Shown: positions 13,012 to 26,200 of the stretch, in pieces
How the letters are laid out: every line of letters begins with the position of its first letter
Numbering within the stretch: position 1 is the first letter of the stretch
NCBI GenBank assembly: GCA_028564675.1
Contig: JAOVVO010000055.1
Location: 124,001-188,000, forward strand
DNA length: 64,000 nucleotides
From: Onchocerca lupi
Taxonomy: Eukaryota > Nematoda > Chromadorea > Rhabditida > Onchocercidae
Direction: 5' to 3'
Program-made: the position numbers and the translations under genes
Notes under the pieces: model-generated
What the model was told of the DNA's origin: nothing
Database searches by the model: none
What the model saw: the letters and a program-made list of their open reading frames with translations, nothing else

Positions 13012-15967
13012 TTAAATATTGTGTTCTGAATCAGAATCAAAGATATATTGCTCAGGACGCGGATCTGAAGTTTCTGAAGCTGAATCTGAAGCCAAAACTT
13101 CTGCATCACGGGAAAATTCTGCTGAATCAAATGTTGGCTCATCGATGGAAAATAAATAGCGAAATAACTGAAAAAATAATTTATGCAGGTGGAATAATAT
13201 TATTTTGTGCAAGTAATGATGCAGTTTAAGCAATATTGATAGCCAATGAATAAACATCAAAATTGTTCAGATAAAAAACTTTTAGGATGAGGAAAAGGTT
13301 ATGAACCAGCAAACAAAAACTTACAGCTGAACCTCGAGAGGGCGGACTTTCTGATCCTAATCTTCCAACAATATTAACATTTGTTCTCGAAGTTTCTGCC
13401 ACATTGTTTCCAATGTCCATTGCATCGTCCGGCAATTTTAGATTTTCCGCCAATGTGCCATCTTCTCGTTTTTCCGATCGTATTTCGCTATAAAATACTA
13501 GATAATAAAAACTAAAGAACAAAATATTGGAGAATAAATGATAACTTATATAAAAACTGAACGTCAAGCACTAAAATGTTTCCTGAATAAAGGGAAATGT
13601 GACATTAAACATTAAGTGATTTGAAAGAAAAAAAAAAGACAAAAACCATTTCTCAAGTTCAGAATCCCTTCTTCTTACCTTTGGAAGTGTACTGAAAATA
13701 ACAAATTCCAAGAAACATAATCTGTAACCTGGTGGGAGAAGACGTTGCGTTTGGTGGACCAATAACAAAATCCATGTTCCCCACTCCACTGAACGGTTCC
13801 TTCACATCACTACTTTTGACATTTGATACCACAGTGATTCGTTTCCTAGCCACCACAGAATCTTCTATCAAATTTCTCGAAAGATACGGATTTGATGAAG
13901 ATTGACTGTGCTTCCGTTTAAGCTGTCCTTCGTCAGTTGGGACATGGACAATTTCGACGGGAACTTCAGGATTCATATCATAACTTGCGGGATCATCCAC
14001 AGCTGTTGCAAGTATTACTTCAGCTGTGTAGTTCACATCATCTTCCAAAGCTATCACTATGGGTCTAAAAATTTCTTTATATAATATTTTGCCATACTTT
14101 CAATTTTATTCCTCGCCTCTTCAACTTTTTCATTAACAATCCTTGCCTCATAATAACTTTATATTTAAAGATATAAAAAATATGATTTAAGCCTACATTC
14201 CTGGTTGATCGAAATAAATGCTGACAAGTGATTGGTGAACGTCAGCAAAATTTAGAATAGCTTTCAGTTCCTTCAAATTCACGGTAATTTCGGCTGGTCG
14301 TTGAACACTGTACCTCTTAAATTCAGCAATCGGAATTTTTCCTTCAGTTTTCATGACCATATCTCTATCTGTAACATATAAATTAATTGAAAACTGAAGA
14401 TCTGATAGAATTAAAATTAGAATTAAATAAAATTGGAGCTAGGTTAGAAATTCGAGTTATGATAATAAATATTACATGAAGTAATGTATAGCAGCTTAGA
14501 GAGAAGAAAAGAAATATGAAAAATTTTTTAAATTGAAAGTTTTAGTAAACATGAAAAGCATGTAACCAAAATTTAAGCTATTATTTTGCATGAAACGATT
14601 GCAGTATAGTTAACAGTAGAATAAATAAATTGAAAACAACCTTGCTCGTGTGTAATATAATTTCTGAATGATATTTCTTTAGTTTTAGCATCAATTAAAA
14701 TTTCATCCGTGTTGTGGTGCATTCGATTGAACATTTCGAGCAACAATCTAAATAAAAAAAAATTTTCCGAAACTATCTAAATTGGCAAAAAATTTGCATA
14801 AAGAACTAATAATCGACCGTAATATCAACTCTCATAAATCGAAAACAAATAACCTCGCTTGTATCACAAAACAATTATTTAAATTTGCTTTATCAACAAC
14901 GGTTCGAAACATAGTGGTACACTCGAAGAATGGTATTTTATGATTTCTAATGACATCTGAAATACTACTGATAAATCATGAAATTGTTAAACGTAACTGT
15001 GATATCATTTTTTGATTTATATCTAAAAGAATCAAAATAACTTTTAACTTTTTCCATATATGAAGCACAACATGATGGTGAAAAATGGAACAGTACATGA
15101 AAATCACTGAATATTGCTAATTAAGATAAATATCTGACAAACCATAGGTATGTGTGAGTTGAATGAGCATGGAATCAGCCCGAGGATTGAGATAAAGTTG
15201 ACACGAAAGAACTGCTTTTTCAGAATTTTTTATGCATTTGAAGGCCGACAATGCACACTAAATAGTGAACTATGAAGAAAAAGAAAAAAGTCATCATTAA
15301 TAAATTCCGTAAAAACTGAAATTAACTTACCAGAATTATGAAGAAATCACCCATTCATTTGTTCAGAAAAACTAAATCAAATAACCTTCATTGGAATTCG
15401 GCAGACATTGTAAGCGTTGGAATCGAGTCGCAACACATCACATTCGCTGAAGAATGATTTAGAAAACATAAAAGTACCAAAAGCTGATTTCGAACAGCTT
15501 AACGATCGCAAAACAAGCTGAAACATTGGTTTAGCAATCAATCTTTTACCCACTTGACATTGAAATTTCAATCACTACTTTCTTTTTTTGAGATTTTCAA
15601 TAAACTTACACCGAAATTATTTGGTTCCATGTATAATTCATTGCCGACACGATTCAACGCCAAAACTGCACGAGCAAATACTGAGATATGTGAAAAGTAC
15701 AGGACCACATAAAAGAATAAATTCGAATTTCAATGAAAACAATTGGCGTTTTATCAAGCATCCAAAGTAGTATTAAAATAAATTTCTCATACCGTTTTTT
15801 TACCATTAAAGTGTATGAGAATTCTAAGAATCTCATTAGCTCGCATTATTACATCTGAGTTAGGTTATAACCGAGCAAAATTTCAGCTTACTTTTAAAAT
15901 TGCCATGTAGAGTGAAAGATGCACCAGCAGTGACATCTGCATCTGCTTCATCCTCAGGCAATTCCAT
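13012..15967 (-). CDS. hpr-9: RAD9 checkpoint clamp component (HPR-9)
   Basis: RAD9 forms the 9-1-1 clamp with HUS1 and RAD1 (MRT-2 in worms), loads at DNA damage and activates ATR signalling in the nucleus. The start ATG 15967 opens an acidic N-terminus (MELPEDEADADVTAGASF) longer than in vertebrate RAD9. Exon 1 splices in phase to the Rad9 core: FARAVLALNRVGNELYMEPN, then SCSKSAFGTFMFSKSFF (15.4-15.65 kb). Exons at 15.2, 14.9, 14.7 and 14.3 kb follow. The signature ILNFADVHQSLVSIYFDQPG (about 14210-14280) matches the conserved 'SFAE...IHFD.PG' segment of RAD9, and ALEDDVNYTAEVILATAVDD follows it. The tail (13.0-13.9 kb) is Ser/Asp/Glu-rich and ends ...FDSDSEHNI, like the phosphorylated RAD9 tail that recruits TopBP1. 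It is transcribed away from the NAT9 gene. Confidence 0.85.
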
Positions 15968-16378
15968 GAATATTGCTAAACTGTTGTAATTTTATCTTGA
16001 AATAATTCCCAAAAATGATTTGCAATTACTCTGAAATCAAATCACTGCCGTATTGAAAATATTCAAATTTCGATTCATAGTTAATACGAACAACTATTTT
16101 CCTTCGTATCGATACTATCATGAGCATAAATGATGGAAATTGAAAAGTCTCGACGAAATACGGTACAAAAAATAGTCAAAATCCAAAGTTTAATAATAAA
16201 ATCACACCCTCAAACCAGTCATTACTCATTCTTCCCGCCAAAGGAAATTCCCGGATCGGCCATATCATCCGAGAAGATTTTACGGTTGTCCTTCATCAAT
16301 CCCCACTGCGGCTTCCAGGGTGGACAAGCTTATCGCGATGGGTACGGGAAATTTAAATTGACTACTGAAGCTTCAATT
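15968..16378. promoter_or_regulatory. Shared divergent upstream region of RAD9 and NAT9 genes
   Basis: About 410 bp separates the start codons of the minus-strand RAD9 gene and the plus-strand NAT9 gene. The half nearest NAT9 is less AT-rich (GC-richer block around 16230-16340) than typical intergenic DNA here. It must hold both promoters and 5' UTRs. No specific factor site is claimed. Confidence 0.55.
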
Positions 16379-17214
16379 ATGCGTATAAACGAACATGCAA
16401 AGCTTATTGGCCGAAAAGTAATTTTGGTACCTTATTGTAAACATCACGTGGTTAGGTACCACACCTGGATGGAGGTATGATGCATTGTTCTTTAAATTCT
16501 AAAAAATGAATATTTTTTGAAAATTTTCATTTCCATGCGGATATTTCATTTTTAGAGTGAAGAATTACGGAGGTTGACAGCATCAGAACGTTTATCACTT
16601 GAAGATGAATATAAAATGCAGGCAAGATGGCATGAAGATGACGACAAATGCACGTTCATCGTTCTAGCGCGTGACCTGATTGACAGTGGCGTTGATGAGG
16701 TAAACTAATTTTGAACGTTTTTGCATAATTTTGCTAAACAAATATTCATGAAAATAAAGTATTTGCAATGTATTACGCTTATCAGCAATGATTGTAACAG
16801 ACAAATTTCTTCTTTTATTCCGATTTCTTAACTTTCCACCTGAAGTAAGTTACTCCAGGATTATTTTTTCAGATCGCCAGCATGGTGGGTGACATCAATA
16901 TTTTCATAAACGACAGCATTGGTGAACTGACAATTATGATCGCTGAATCCGAATGGCATCGTAAAGGTTTAGGGGAAGAGGCAGTTCGGATGATGTTAAA
17001 GTTTGCGTTTGAAATAATTGGATTACGGAATTTTGAAGTAAAGATTTCAGATGATAATATTAGCAGCTTGAAGCTTTTTCAAAAGGTCGGCTTCTTTTTG
17101 ACTTCGCAATGCAGTAAATTTCATGAATATACTTTATCAATTGGAGCGGAACATATCCTTGAAGCTATTTCTCAATTGGAAGTAACGGTAGACAAATATT
17201 CATATTGTGAATGA
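16379..17214 (+). CDS. N-acetyltransferase 9-like protein (NAT9, GNAT family)
   Basis: NAT9 homologues are GNAT-fold acetyltransferases linked to microtubule/tubulin stability in animals. Three exons are visible: 16379-16474, 16556-16699 and 16873-17214. Their lengths sum to 582 bases, giving 193 residues, near the ~207 of human NAT9. The start gives MRINEHAKLIGRKVILVPY, aligning to NAT9 MRLNENTLLLGKKVVLVPY. It continues with YHTWME / SEELRRLTASERLSLE (the conserved 'SEELQ.LTASEPL' block), then DKCTFIVLARD, MVGDINIFIND, and MIAESEWHRKGLGEEAVRMM, which holds the acetyl-CoA-binding R/Q-x-x-G-x-G/A motif as RKGLGE. KLFQKVGF is the usual C-terminal GNAT strand. An in-frame ATG further upstream (16130) is open, but the family alignment places the start at 16379. 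AATAAA signals lie near 17435. Confidence 0.9.
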
Positions 17215-18669
17215 TAGCTGGTAGTTAAATATTTAGTTTTTTTTTTTCTGTTTCTCAATGTTATATAACAATAAGTAATTTGGTTGTCATTACCTGATGA
17301 AGATCTTTATTTGAACATATTAGATTTCTGTATATCGGCAATGATTGAGTTGAGCCATAGCGAGACAATCACACTAAAAATGAATTTATTCTATTTAAGC
17401 CATGATGTATGTGAAAACGCTACAAATTTACGCAATAAAATACAAAATCAATAAATTAGAATAAAGCGTTGAATTTATTAGTCCTTCCGTCAAGGTAAGG
17501 CTATAGATAAGCAATCATTAATTTTTATATTATAAACACAAGCCACATAAGATAAACTTTTTCTTTAACAATGTTCACAAGTTCTTGAAAATTTTCAAGG
17601 AATACCATTCAGTTAGAGCAATCACAATAGACCATTTATCTTTACATTAGAAAAAAAATATCTAAAAAAAATTTATCAAGTACTTAAAGGAATGCTGAAA
17701 CTTCTTAGCGAGATTTAGAAAAATGATGTCAGTTCTATACTATGGTGTAACGATGATTTATCGTTACACCATAGTGGATTCTTTGTTATAACATGTATTT
17801 ATATTTGTTTGTATAGTTATGTATTATTTGCAAATATTGCACTTTGTAAGCATTGTATTTAAGATTTCATTTTGCATGTGCCTCAATTTTTCTTAACTTT
17901 CGCATCTTAATAGTATTCTTTCAATAAATTGTTACATTTTTCTTATTTCAAGTTTTAAAATGGTGAATTAAAAAGAATGAAAATTCTACTTCAATGTTCA
18001 AAAATAACGACTGCATTAGCCATAATCAAGAAAATCAACATTATTGTTATCACTGATTTCATACTCAATTTATTTAGTATATTATTGTATACTTTTATTG
18101 CATACTCATTATTGCATACTTTATCGCATATTTATTGCATACTATGCATGCTCAAACAACAAGTCGTATTTAACAATTGTTCTCAAGAGTCTTTTGATTG
18201 TGATCATTTTGAAATCCCGAAGATGTTCAGTTTCATTTAAACTGCTGTTAAGTGCTAATCTTCGTGAATAACGAAAAAAAAAATATTTCTTTTCTAGCAG
18301 CTCGAAATTTCACTCAGTTTAGCTTGAATTTCCCATATTCTAAATGTAACTGCTTACATTATTCCTTCTCTTTTAAAAATCCATTTCAAAAAAATGAGAT
18401 AAAGCAACAGAACGAACTAAAAGAAGTATTGATCATTGACGAATGACTGCAGTGCCATTAAGTTCCTGTTGTTTGATAATGCCCACAAAAGGTCATTTTG
18501 AAATCATGTAGCAAGTTCAACAATAAATTAAGCGATTCTCAAGGAGTCATCCTTTTTTTCTTAAATATAAACAGATGAAACTTTGAAAAAATGATGTTAA
18601 TTGTTTTTCAAGTTGAGATGGAATATTTGTGAGCGATGATAAGAAAAATCGCTGAAGCGCATGCCTTCA
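17215..18669. other. Intergenic, downstream of NAT9 gene
   Basis: AT-rich with AATAAA elements and a perfect hairpin at 17739-17775. Around 18085-18146 short ATTGCATACT-like units recur three to four times. No gene is supported. Confidence 0.5.
17739..17775. repeat. Perfect 15-bp inverted repeat with 7-base loop
   Basis: ACTATGGTGTAACGA (17739-17753) is exactly reverse-complemented at 17761-17775, with loop TGATTTA. It lies about 525 bp downstream of the NAT9 stop codon, well beyond the first AATAAA signals. It may be a transposon-tip remnant or an RNA hairpin. Confidence 0.85.
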
Positions 18670-19385
18670 TAATCACGATGAACTTGATACCATTTTCATA
18701 GGAAATTCGATTGAATAAGTCAGACTTTTAAAGAAACCATTGACTGCGACTTGATAAGCTGGATAACGGTCTTCACAAAGACTGAAATATTGACCATTTA
18801 CGTACCGTATCACCTGGATTTGCCTTTCTGGACATGGTACTGCATTGATCAAGATATCATAGAATCCTAAAACTAAAATATTTAAAGTCCTCAATTACTA
18901 TTTATTTTTGGTAATTTATTAATCAGCTTTTCCACTTCCTATAAAGAAACATTATAATACATCTTGTGTTATATCTTTGATGTTATTTGCAGATAATACT
19001 ATAAATATGTTCGTCTTGCTCAACAAAAAAGGTGTTGGCTTTATTGATTATGCAAATTTTCTATGAATTTCAGATCTTTCTTTGATTCTCTAAAATATTA
19101 CAATCGATAGTTCATGGCGATCATATTTTATCAAATGATAGTGAAATGATATAACTAATGAAAATATCACTTGAAATAGGATCATAAATTGCAAATTTTT
19201 CGTTGAGTGAATGGAAATCAGTTGAAGTACAACATGATATCCATTATTTTTGATAGTTCTAAAACAACGGTAACCATTAGAACAAGAATTTTGCTTCGGA
19301 GTATTACACTGTAACGAAGTTCCAGTTCCTGGAGAAAGAAGTGTTGTTCCGAAAGGTCAACCATCATCTTGTATACCTGTAATAC
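18670..19385 (-). pseudogene. Decayed lustrin-type cysteine-rich domain exons
   Basis: Read on the minus strand, 19.2-19.38 kb encodes a recognisable lustrin/nematode cysteine-repeat pattern: DDG-stop-PFGTTLLSPGTGTSLQC, then NTPKQNSCSNGYRC, then, only after a shift of frame, ISCCTSTDFHSL. The TGA falls where many such repeats have a Trp or other residue after Gly, and the CC pair is out of frame with the rest. Downstream, 18673-18894 is open and reads PCPERQIQVIRYVNGQYFSL, resembling the 'CP.G...V.Y.NG....C' start of a second repeat. One stop plus one frameshift in a known pattern indicates a pseudogene fragment. Family assignment rests on the cysteine spacing only. An intact gene with unusual splicing cannot be fully excluded. 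Confidence 0.45.
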
Positions 19386-21179
19386 GATGATTTAAATTAA
19401 AATCTGAAAATTTCTGAATTACCTATTGAGTTTTGAAAATTTATCTAATTTGACAATTTAATAAATCGATGTGCCGTTGCTGAATGTTCTAAATAATTCT
19501 CTTTACAAAATGCTCATCAGTTTCACAAGCTTTGCAATTAAGTTATTCTTCTTTGTGTCGCAAAGTAAACATAAATTCTTATGGACATTAATTCGGCTAG
19601 AATTTTAAAAATCCCGAGATTAAATTAGTTTTTCAAATTTCAGAAATAAGCAAGCACAATGGATGATTAAAAAATCCATTTACCAACTGAAAAACAATTT
19701 CTGCAAAAAATTTCCTTTCCTTCAAATGTTTGGAAACTAGATATGGCAGGTAAAGCAGCTATAAAGCTATAAAAAAATACTGAAAAAGCATTTCATTAAA
19801 TGATCAAATGATAAGTTTCGTATTTTTTAAATTTAAATTCGATAAAATGAGATCAATTACCAGTAGTTTTTATATTTTTGAGGGAAGTTTTGGTTGAATT
19901 TGTGAAAAAATTCTAATTAAGTAATTAAATAAGCAATAGTTTTTGATGAATTCTGTTTCATATTCCAAATTGTCTAAAGATGGAACAAATAAATTTGTAT
20001 TATTCTAACATTTGAGTATTTTTGGTCCTTTATAGTGTCATTTATATAAATGATTATTATATGCATAATTAGGGCGAAATGAAAAAATGCTTTAAATAAT
20101 TTTGCATCTTAAATTAATTAATTGAGTTCTGAGAAGTCTTTTGTCTTGATAAGGCATATTATTATTATTTTAAACATCCCTATTACTCAATCCTGAGCAA
20201 AAAATTTACTTTCACTTGCATTAATTAATAGACTCAAAACTTTAATTCGGATAACTGAATAATAACTTATAACTTAGATCATAGAAAATCAAAATATAAA
20301 ATATAACGGTAGAAGTTAACTTGCTTAATGATCGTTTGACAAAATAAATGTTCATGTCGTTCATCTTTGAGGCATATCGGCCAGCTGTTTATCATTTACA
20401 TTGATCAAACTGATTACTGATTCTGTAGATTGTAACAGTCCATGCTAAGCCTAAATCCAACTTGAAAGGACTCAGAATTTTCATATAAGGAAAGGAAGAA
20501 ATAAATCTTCCAATTTCTTCTATCAAAATAAGAACTGCATAAGAGCAATATCCGAACCGAAAAAATTGGATCATAAATTATCTAATTCAAGTTATAGTTT
20601 GTCTTCAATTTTAAGAATGGATTCGTAATTGTAAAAGAAGAATAATATTTTTCAATGATTTATAAAATTCTTATTCAAGTAATTGAATGATCAAATTGTA
20701 ATAACAAGTGAATGTTGCCTGAGTAAAGTAATAAAATTGCTGCCCCAAGTAATATTGTAGTAACAGCGGATGTCCAGCAATATAAACTCTCTTCACAAGG
20801 TTATATGTGGACATTTAAGGCTAGGTTGTGCAGAAATAGATTTTTTGCAATATATTTCTTGAGAAGAAGAAAGAAGTAAAGATGACTGGAAGATAGCGAA
20901 AATGTCACCGACAAGTTTGCGACCTTTACTGAGTTATCACATATATTGGATCAAAGAAGATAGGAAGATGAGTTTCAGGATTGGACCTTAAACAGTTTTT
21001 GGTTAATAATTTCGGCATTCGATACCGAAAAGATTCACCACTTATTTTTCCAACTTTCTTTTCTCGTCAGCTTTCTACTTCCCCTTCTTCATCACTTGAA
21101 TATAATGCTAAACACCTCGAATACTAGAAGTAAATAAAATTTATCCAATTCTACCTCGCCAACTTTACTTCCTCCTACA

Positions 21180-21333
21180 TAAGACTGATAATTGCTCCCA
21201 AGCAGTTTTATGGAATTTAAATCATATCCATAAGACTGATAATTGCTCCCAAGCAGTTTTATGGAATTTAAATCATATCTACTATAGACTGATAATTGCT
21301 CCCAAGCAGTTTTATGGAATTTAAATCATATCC
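21180..21333. repeat. Tandem repeat, three copies of a 51-bp unit
   Basis: The unit begins AAGACTGATAATTGCTCCCA and includes AGCAGTTTTATGGAATTTAA. Copies start at about 21181 and 21232, and the third (lightly diverged at its junction) at about 21285. The repeats are almost identical, so the expansion is recent and copy number may vary between individuals. Confidence 0.9.
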
Positions 21334-21899
21334 GCATATCATTCACATAATCTTCTACAATTCAGATAAAAAACTCGGAACATCTGTTGATTACACAAAA
21401 ATAGATTTTTACTGAAAAGAAAAAAAAACTGTCACAGTTGCAACACCAAAATAACAAAAATCAGAACAAAACATTGGATATATATAACTGCTGCATACAT
21501 TTCATGCAAATTCATCCAGTCGAAAATATCGAACTCTTCATTCCCAAAAATCTTCAACATTCCTATTACGAAAGCTAATAGAGGTAAACAATTTCAAATC
21601 AAATTAATGTGAAATGTCGGAAATTATTAGAAAATCCCATACTAAGCATTTTTTTTTTAAGCAGTTCAACTTCTGACATAAAAATTACATAAATGAATAC
21701 AAAGCAGAAAGTCCCAAGAACTCGAGATTACAGAAAGGAATATTTGTCACATTGGTTGCTTGGCACTTATTTGCAGCTCCCAAGAGATACCTGCGGATAC
21801 GTGATTCCTTCTAAATTAAAGTAAAATTTTCATCGATAATTTTTATCTAGTCCATTCCAGATCAAATTTCCAATAATATATGCGAATTAATTAGTAAGT

Positions 21900-21965
21900 C
21901 GTTTTGAACTGGATTTGTAGAACTTCTACTGACGTTTTGAACTGGATTTGCAGAACTTCCACTAA
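21900..21965. repeat. Tandem duplication of a 33-bp unit
   Basis: CGTTTTGAACTGGATTTGTA... (21900-21932) is repeated at 21933-21965 with three or four substitutions. Confidence 0.85.
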
Positions 21966-23256
21966 AATCTTTCGCTAATGTTGTTGCTTATATCAGCCAA
22001 AACATTCTGAGAAAAAGACATTACTATTGTAAACAACAAAAGCAATAAAGGGAAAACATCTGGATTTAGTAAAATATGAAAAGTCCAGAAAAAATTTGAA
22101 GTTCTAAGCAAGGGACCAGAAGAAGATGAAAAAATTTAGAATCAAACAATCAGTCATTATATCGATCAATGACCAATTAATATTATCAAATAATAAATAA
22201 ATTATGACTTTCTAATATGATTATAATGTGTTCTTGAAAGATACGACTATATCGAAAACTTTAAATGCACCAAAGCACAAAGTGCTGCATGAAACTGTTT
22301 GATTCACAAGCAATAATCCAAAATTTTCAAAGCGTTTAACAGAAACGCTTCATTCTTGGTTCAAATGATCCGTGGTATTTCGACAGAATTTTCTCGGCGA
22401 GGAACTCGAATTCCACATTAGAGATTTCACTTCATGGGAATTTCAACACAACTGTAAATAATGATCTTCATAGAACAGATGAATATTTACAAATATTCGA
22501 TTTAACCATCACTTCGACATTCTGAAATCGAAATAGCTTTAACATTATCGATTGTAAAATTTTACTGGCAAAATTTTTCTCTTAAAATCTTTAATTTCTT
22601 CATTTTGAAATCCCTTCAATCAGCAATGATCTAAAAAAAATAGTTGACAACCAGTCCTGCAATCTTTATTGTTTCAAAAAATAGGACTTCAGAAAAAAAA
22701 GCCTCTGCGCAATAAATCTGCCATATCTCAAAATTTTTCATAAAAATTAATTTCAAACGACAGTATGACTAATCAATAGGATCATTTGAACTTCTTAATT
22801 CATCAGTGCGATGTTCAGGTAATTGTACATCAAGCAATTAATGATGGATTATTCGAAAAAGTATTACCAATCATTAACGGTTTCTTTTAATCTACCTAGT
22901 GATTGCAGTACTGATAACTTTTGCCGGTCAACAGGCAGAGATTGTCATTTCAACTTGGGATATCTTGCTATAATTCGACTATATCTAAATCCCGTTCTCA
23001 ATCCCATATCGTGATGAGATATACGACCGGATTTGGTGGAAAATGAATAGTTCAAGACATCGAATTTCGACATATCGAAATTTAGAAAAAAAAACTTATA
23101 ATTTCAACTGAAAAACCTTTTGCTATAACTTTCGCAGACTGTTCACTTTCAGCTTGATTTTGAACAAGTCTGAAAGTGAAAGATCTATTTCATATTTAGT
23201 TTTTTATTTATAATTATTTTGCAAGACTTCATTTAATTATTTCATTATTTTCTGAT

Positions 23257-26200
23257 TCAGAATTGAAAAAGTTGGATTCTAAATAAATTTCCAAAAAAAA
23301 AGAAAAGTAAAAATGGTACAAGGTCAATAATAATTATTAGAATGTTGAAGGAAAAAACTAGCGTTTTGCTTTGAACTTTTTCATCTTCAATAGTGTTCTT
23401 CTTTGCCGTATTTGTATGTGATTTCGAAATAATCTTATCATTTTCTATATATTTCTCTAATTCTTTCATCATTAATGCTGGCCCTAAAGATAAATCCATT
23501 ATGGAAAGATACTTCTTTTATTTTCACATTTATATATCGTCGCTCTCACAGACTACAATGACATAAATCGAACAGATCTTGTTAAATTTGATCCTTCTTA
23601 TGTAAATCTTTTTTTTTTTTATCTCAGATTATTGCCACTATTCCAAACCGCACATCGAATTTTGAGGTGCGTAATTAAAAATTTATATATTAAACGGACT
23701 ATTTAACTGCTGTACACTTCGTGATGACTGCTCATTCTGACTCCTTTGTACCTCATCGATCAGCACCATAACATCGACTCCTTTCGTTATATCTGCGTAA
23801 ATTTTGGTTTTAATCAACAACACTGATGGCGATCAACATCATTAATATTCTTTAATTCTTCAGACTTAAGAAAGAAGCTAATATTAATAAATGTTTTAAA
23901 ACTTCGGAAATACAGAAATTAAAAGAAAACTATCAAAAATATACCGAAACAACAGATTTGACTTATTGAATTTTATAAGATATATAAAAACTTGACTTGT
24001 ATTTTCCCCGTTTTTCTACAAATCGTTTTTTCTATTCAAATTTCTATTTGTTTTTATGAGTTAAGAAAAAAAAAATATTTTCTACTATCCAGAAACATGC
24101 CCTGCAGCATAATGGAATATAATATAAAATATTCGCTATTCACCTTAATCATATTATTTTTCATTCTGAGATAGCTCAGCTTCCCATCGATGGCTACGAA
24201 ATCGAAATAAAATTTGCGATATATTTTATTTAGGAAAAAAGCCTATTAAATCAAATCATAGGAATTTGAAATAAAAAACTGGAGAAGAGAAACCTTTTCG
24301 GAAATGATCATTGATATGGCCATGCTGCTGTTCTTGATAACGAGAAAGGCATTCATCCTCTCGTTGATTATCTTTTCCTTTTTCTTTTAATTGTGCTCCG
24401 TTTACAAATTGCCTTTTTAAATGAAAATGTGTCATTGCTCGACTACTATATCTTTTACCTTCACTGTGACCCGACGACAAGCTCCAGGTTGATTGAAAAC
24501 GAGAAAATGTTGACTGATAACCACCGGAGCGATTTGTCGACTGCTTCATTGTACGGCCACCACGTATCATGTCACCAGATTGCGATGAATTCTGATTTAC
24601 TCGTCCTTGATACTGCAAAACATTAGAAATGCAAAATTCATAAAATAAATATACGGAAAAAATTCAATGCGCCTTCATACTGAAATTTTATAAATTCTTA
24701 TTTACCTGGACCTCCCTCCATCCTAAACAGCAATAAAAATGTCATTTCTGATATTCTCACTCATATTTCAGCACCAAAAATAAAAGTAAAATGTATAAAG
24801 ATAATGGTAGAATTTCTTTTAAAAGACAATTTTAAGAATATAAACAATTAACTTTTGAAAATCCATAAGTTGGAGAATCTAATCAATGAAGTACTTATTA
24901 GATGAATTCAAAATGTTACCGTTTTTGAAAAAATTTCACGTGTATTCGAATGTGCATGAAATAGTGATGATGAATGTCGCGAATTTTCCCAAATAGTATT
25001 ATCACGTACTAAAATATTTAAAATATACTATTCTACAAAAAGTGAACTAATAGGAGTAAGAGCAAAAAAAAAAGTCCATGAGGTTTCGAATAAAATTTAA
25101 GAAATCAGAAATTTTACTTCGCGCTGATTGGTAATCTTTTCGGTTACCATATGCATCGTCCGTATTATCCTTGTTTTGATGCAATAATCTAAAAAGCATT
25201 ATTTAAAGTTAATTTAAAATCTAACCATTTTTCAGGAAACTTTAAATTTTCACCGATATTGACTAGAATTTTGTGCAGGATTGCTCCGTGAAATTGAATA
25301 TGATGAATTAGTATTATGACTGTTTGATAAAGATGACAGGCGCAAATCAGATGATGCTTCTTTCGACTCTAAAAACAATTCATTAAATGAAAAAAATTCA
25401 CAAAATTTCGACAATGCATAATATCACTTATTTGCATATTACTTGGAAATTTAAATAGAAAGTGTAGACCAGATCAACAGATAAGAGGAAGAATATAAAG
25501 AGGGCGATACATCATTATTTTATCTCGAAATCATTGAACTGATTACTTATGATACTGCAGACGACAAAGACATCGGTACAATCTTTTAGGAAACTTAACC
25601 AAAAGTTATAACAGTATATATACAACATAAATATAATATTTCTTTTTTAGTACAAATTTAGATTCCAAATTATTACAAATGATTTACTGAATCTCTAAAA
25701 AAGAAGAAACATAAATAATAATGTGTAAGTCAGCCACCTCTTGCTGATATCTCTTGCGGCATATCCTTGACTCTATCGGTTCTTATGTCACAATAATAGT
25801 CGCGAATATAATTCTGAAACTTCAAAAATTTCAAACTCTTCTCATTAATATTATCGGAACCTCAAAATCATGTTTTCTATTTCTATTAAAAATTACTGCT
25901 ATAACAAAGACCTATAAAATAATTCAAGAAATAATGTAAAGTCTTTGTAATCGCTGAAAGCATTCAGTTCGGGTCGATTATTCTGTATTCTTTACCAATA
26001 CTTCCAAATATCATCAGAATTCAACAGTCTCGTAGTGTTCAAGTATGCAATAATAAATTATGGGTGAAACCTCATTCGTGAATGAAGATTTTAATGGAAG
26101 ATTTTTTTTGGTTTGCCAAGTTTTTTCTGGAGAACTGGCCTTTGAGCTCTGAGCGCTTCCTACAGAAAATATATTGAAACAGAATAATTAACTGTAGATA

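Larger units (their letters stand above)
19386..23256. other. Intergenic interval with tandem repeats
   Basis: No gene is recognised. It contains the three-copy 51-53 bp repeat at 21180-21333 and a two-copy 33-bp repeat at 21900-21965. Short cysteine-containing ORFs (e.g. 22823-23014 +) show no family signal. Confidence 0.5.
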
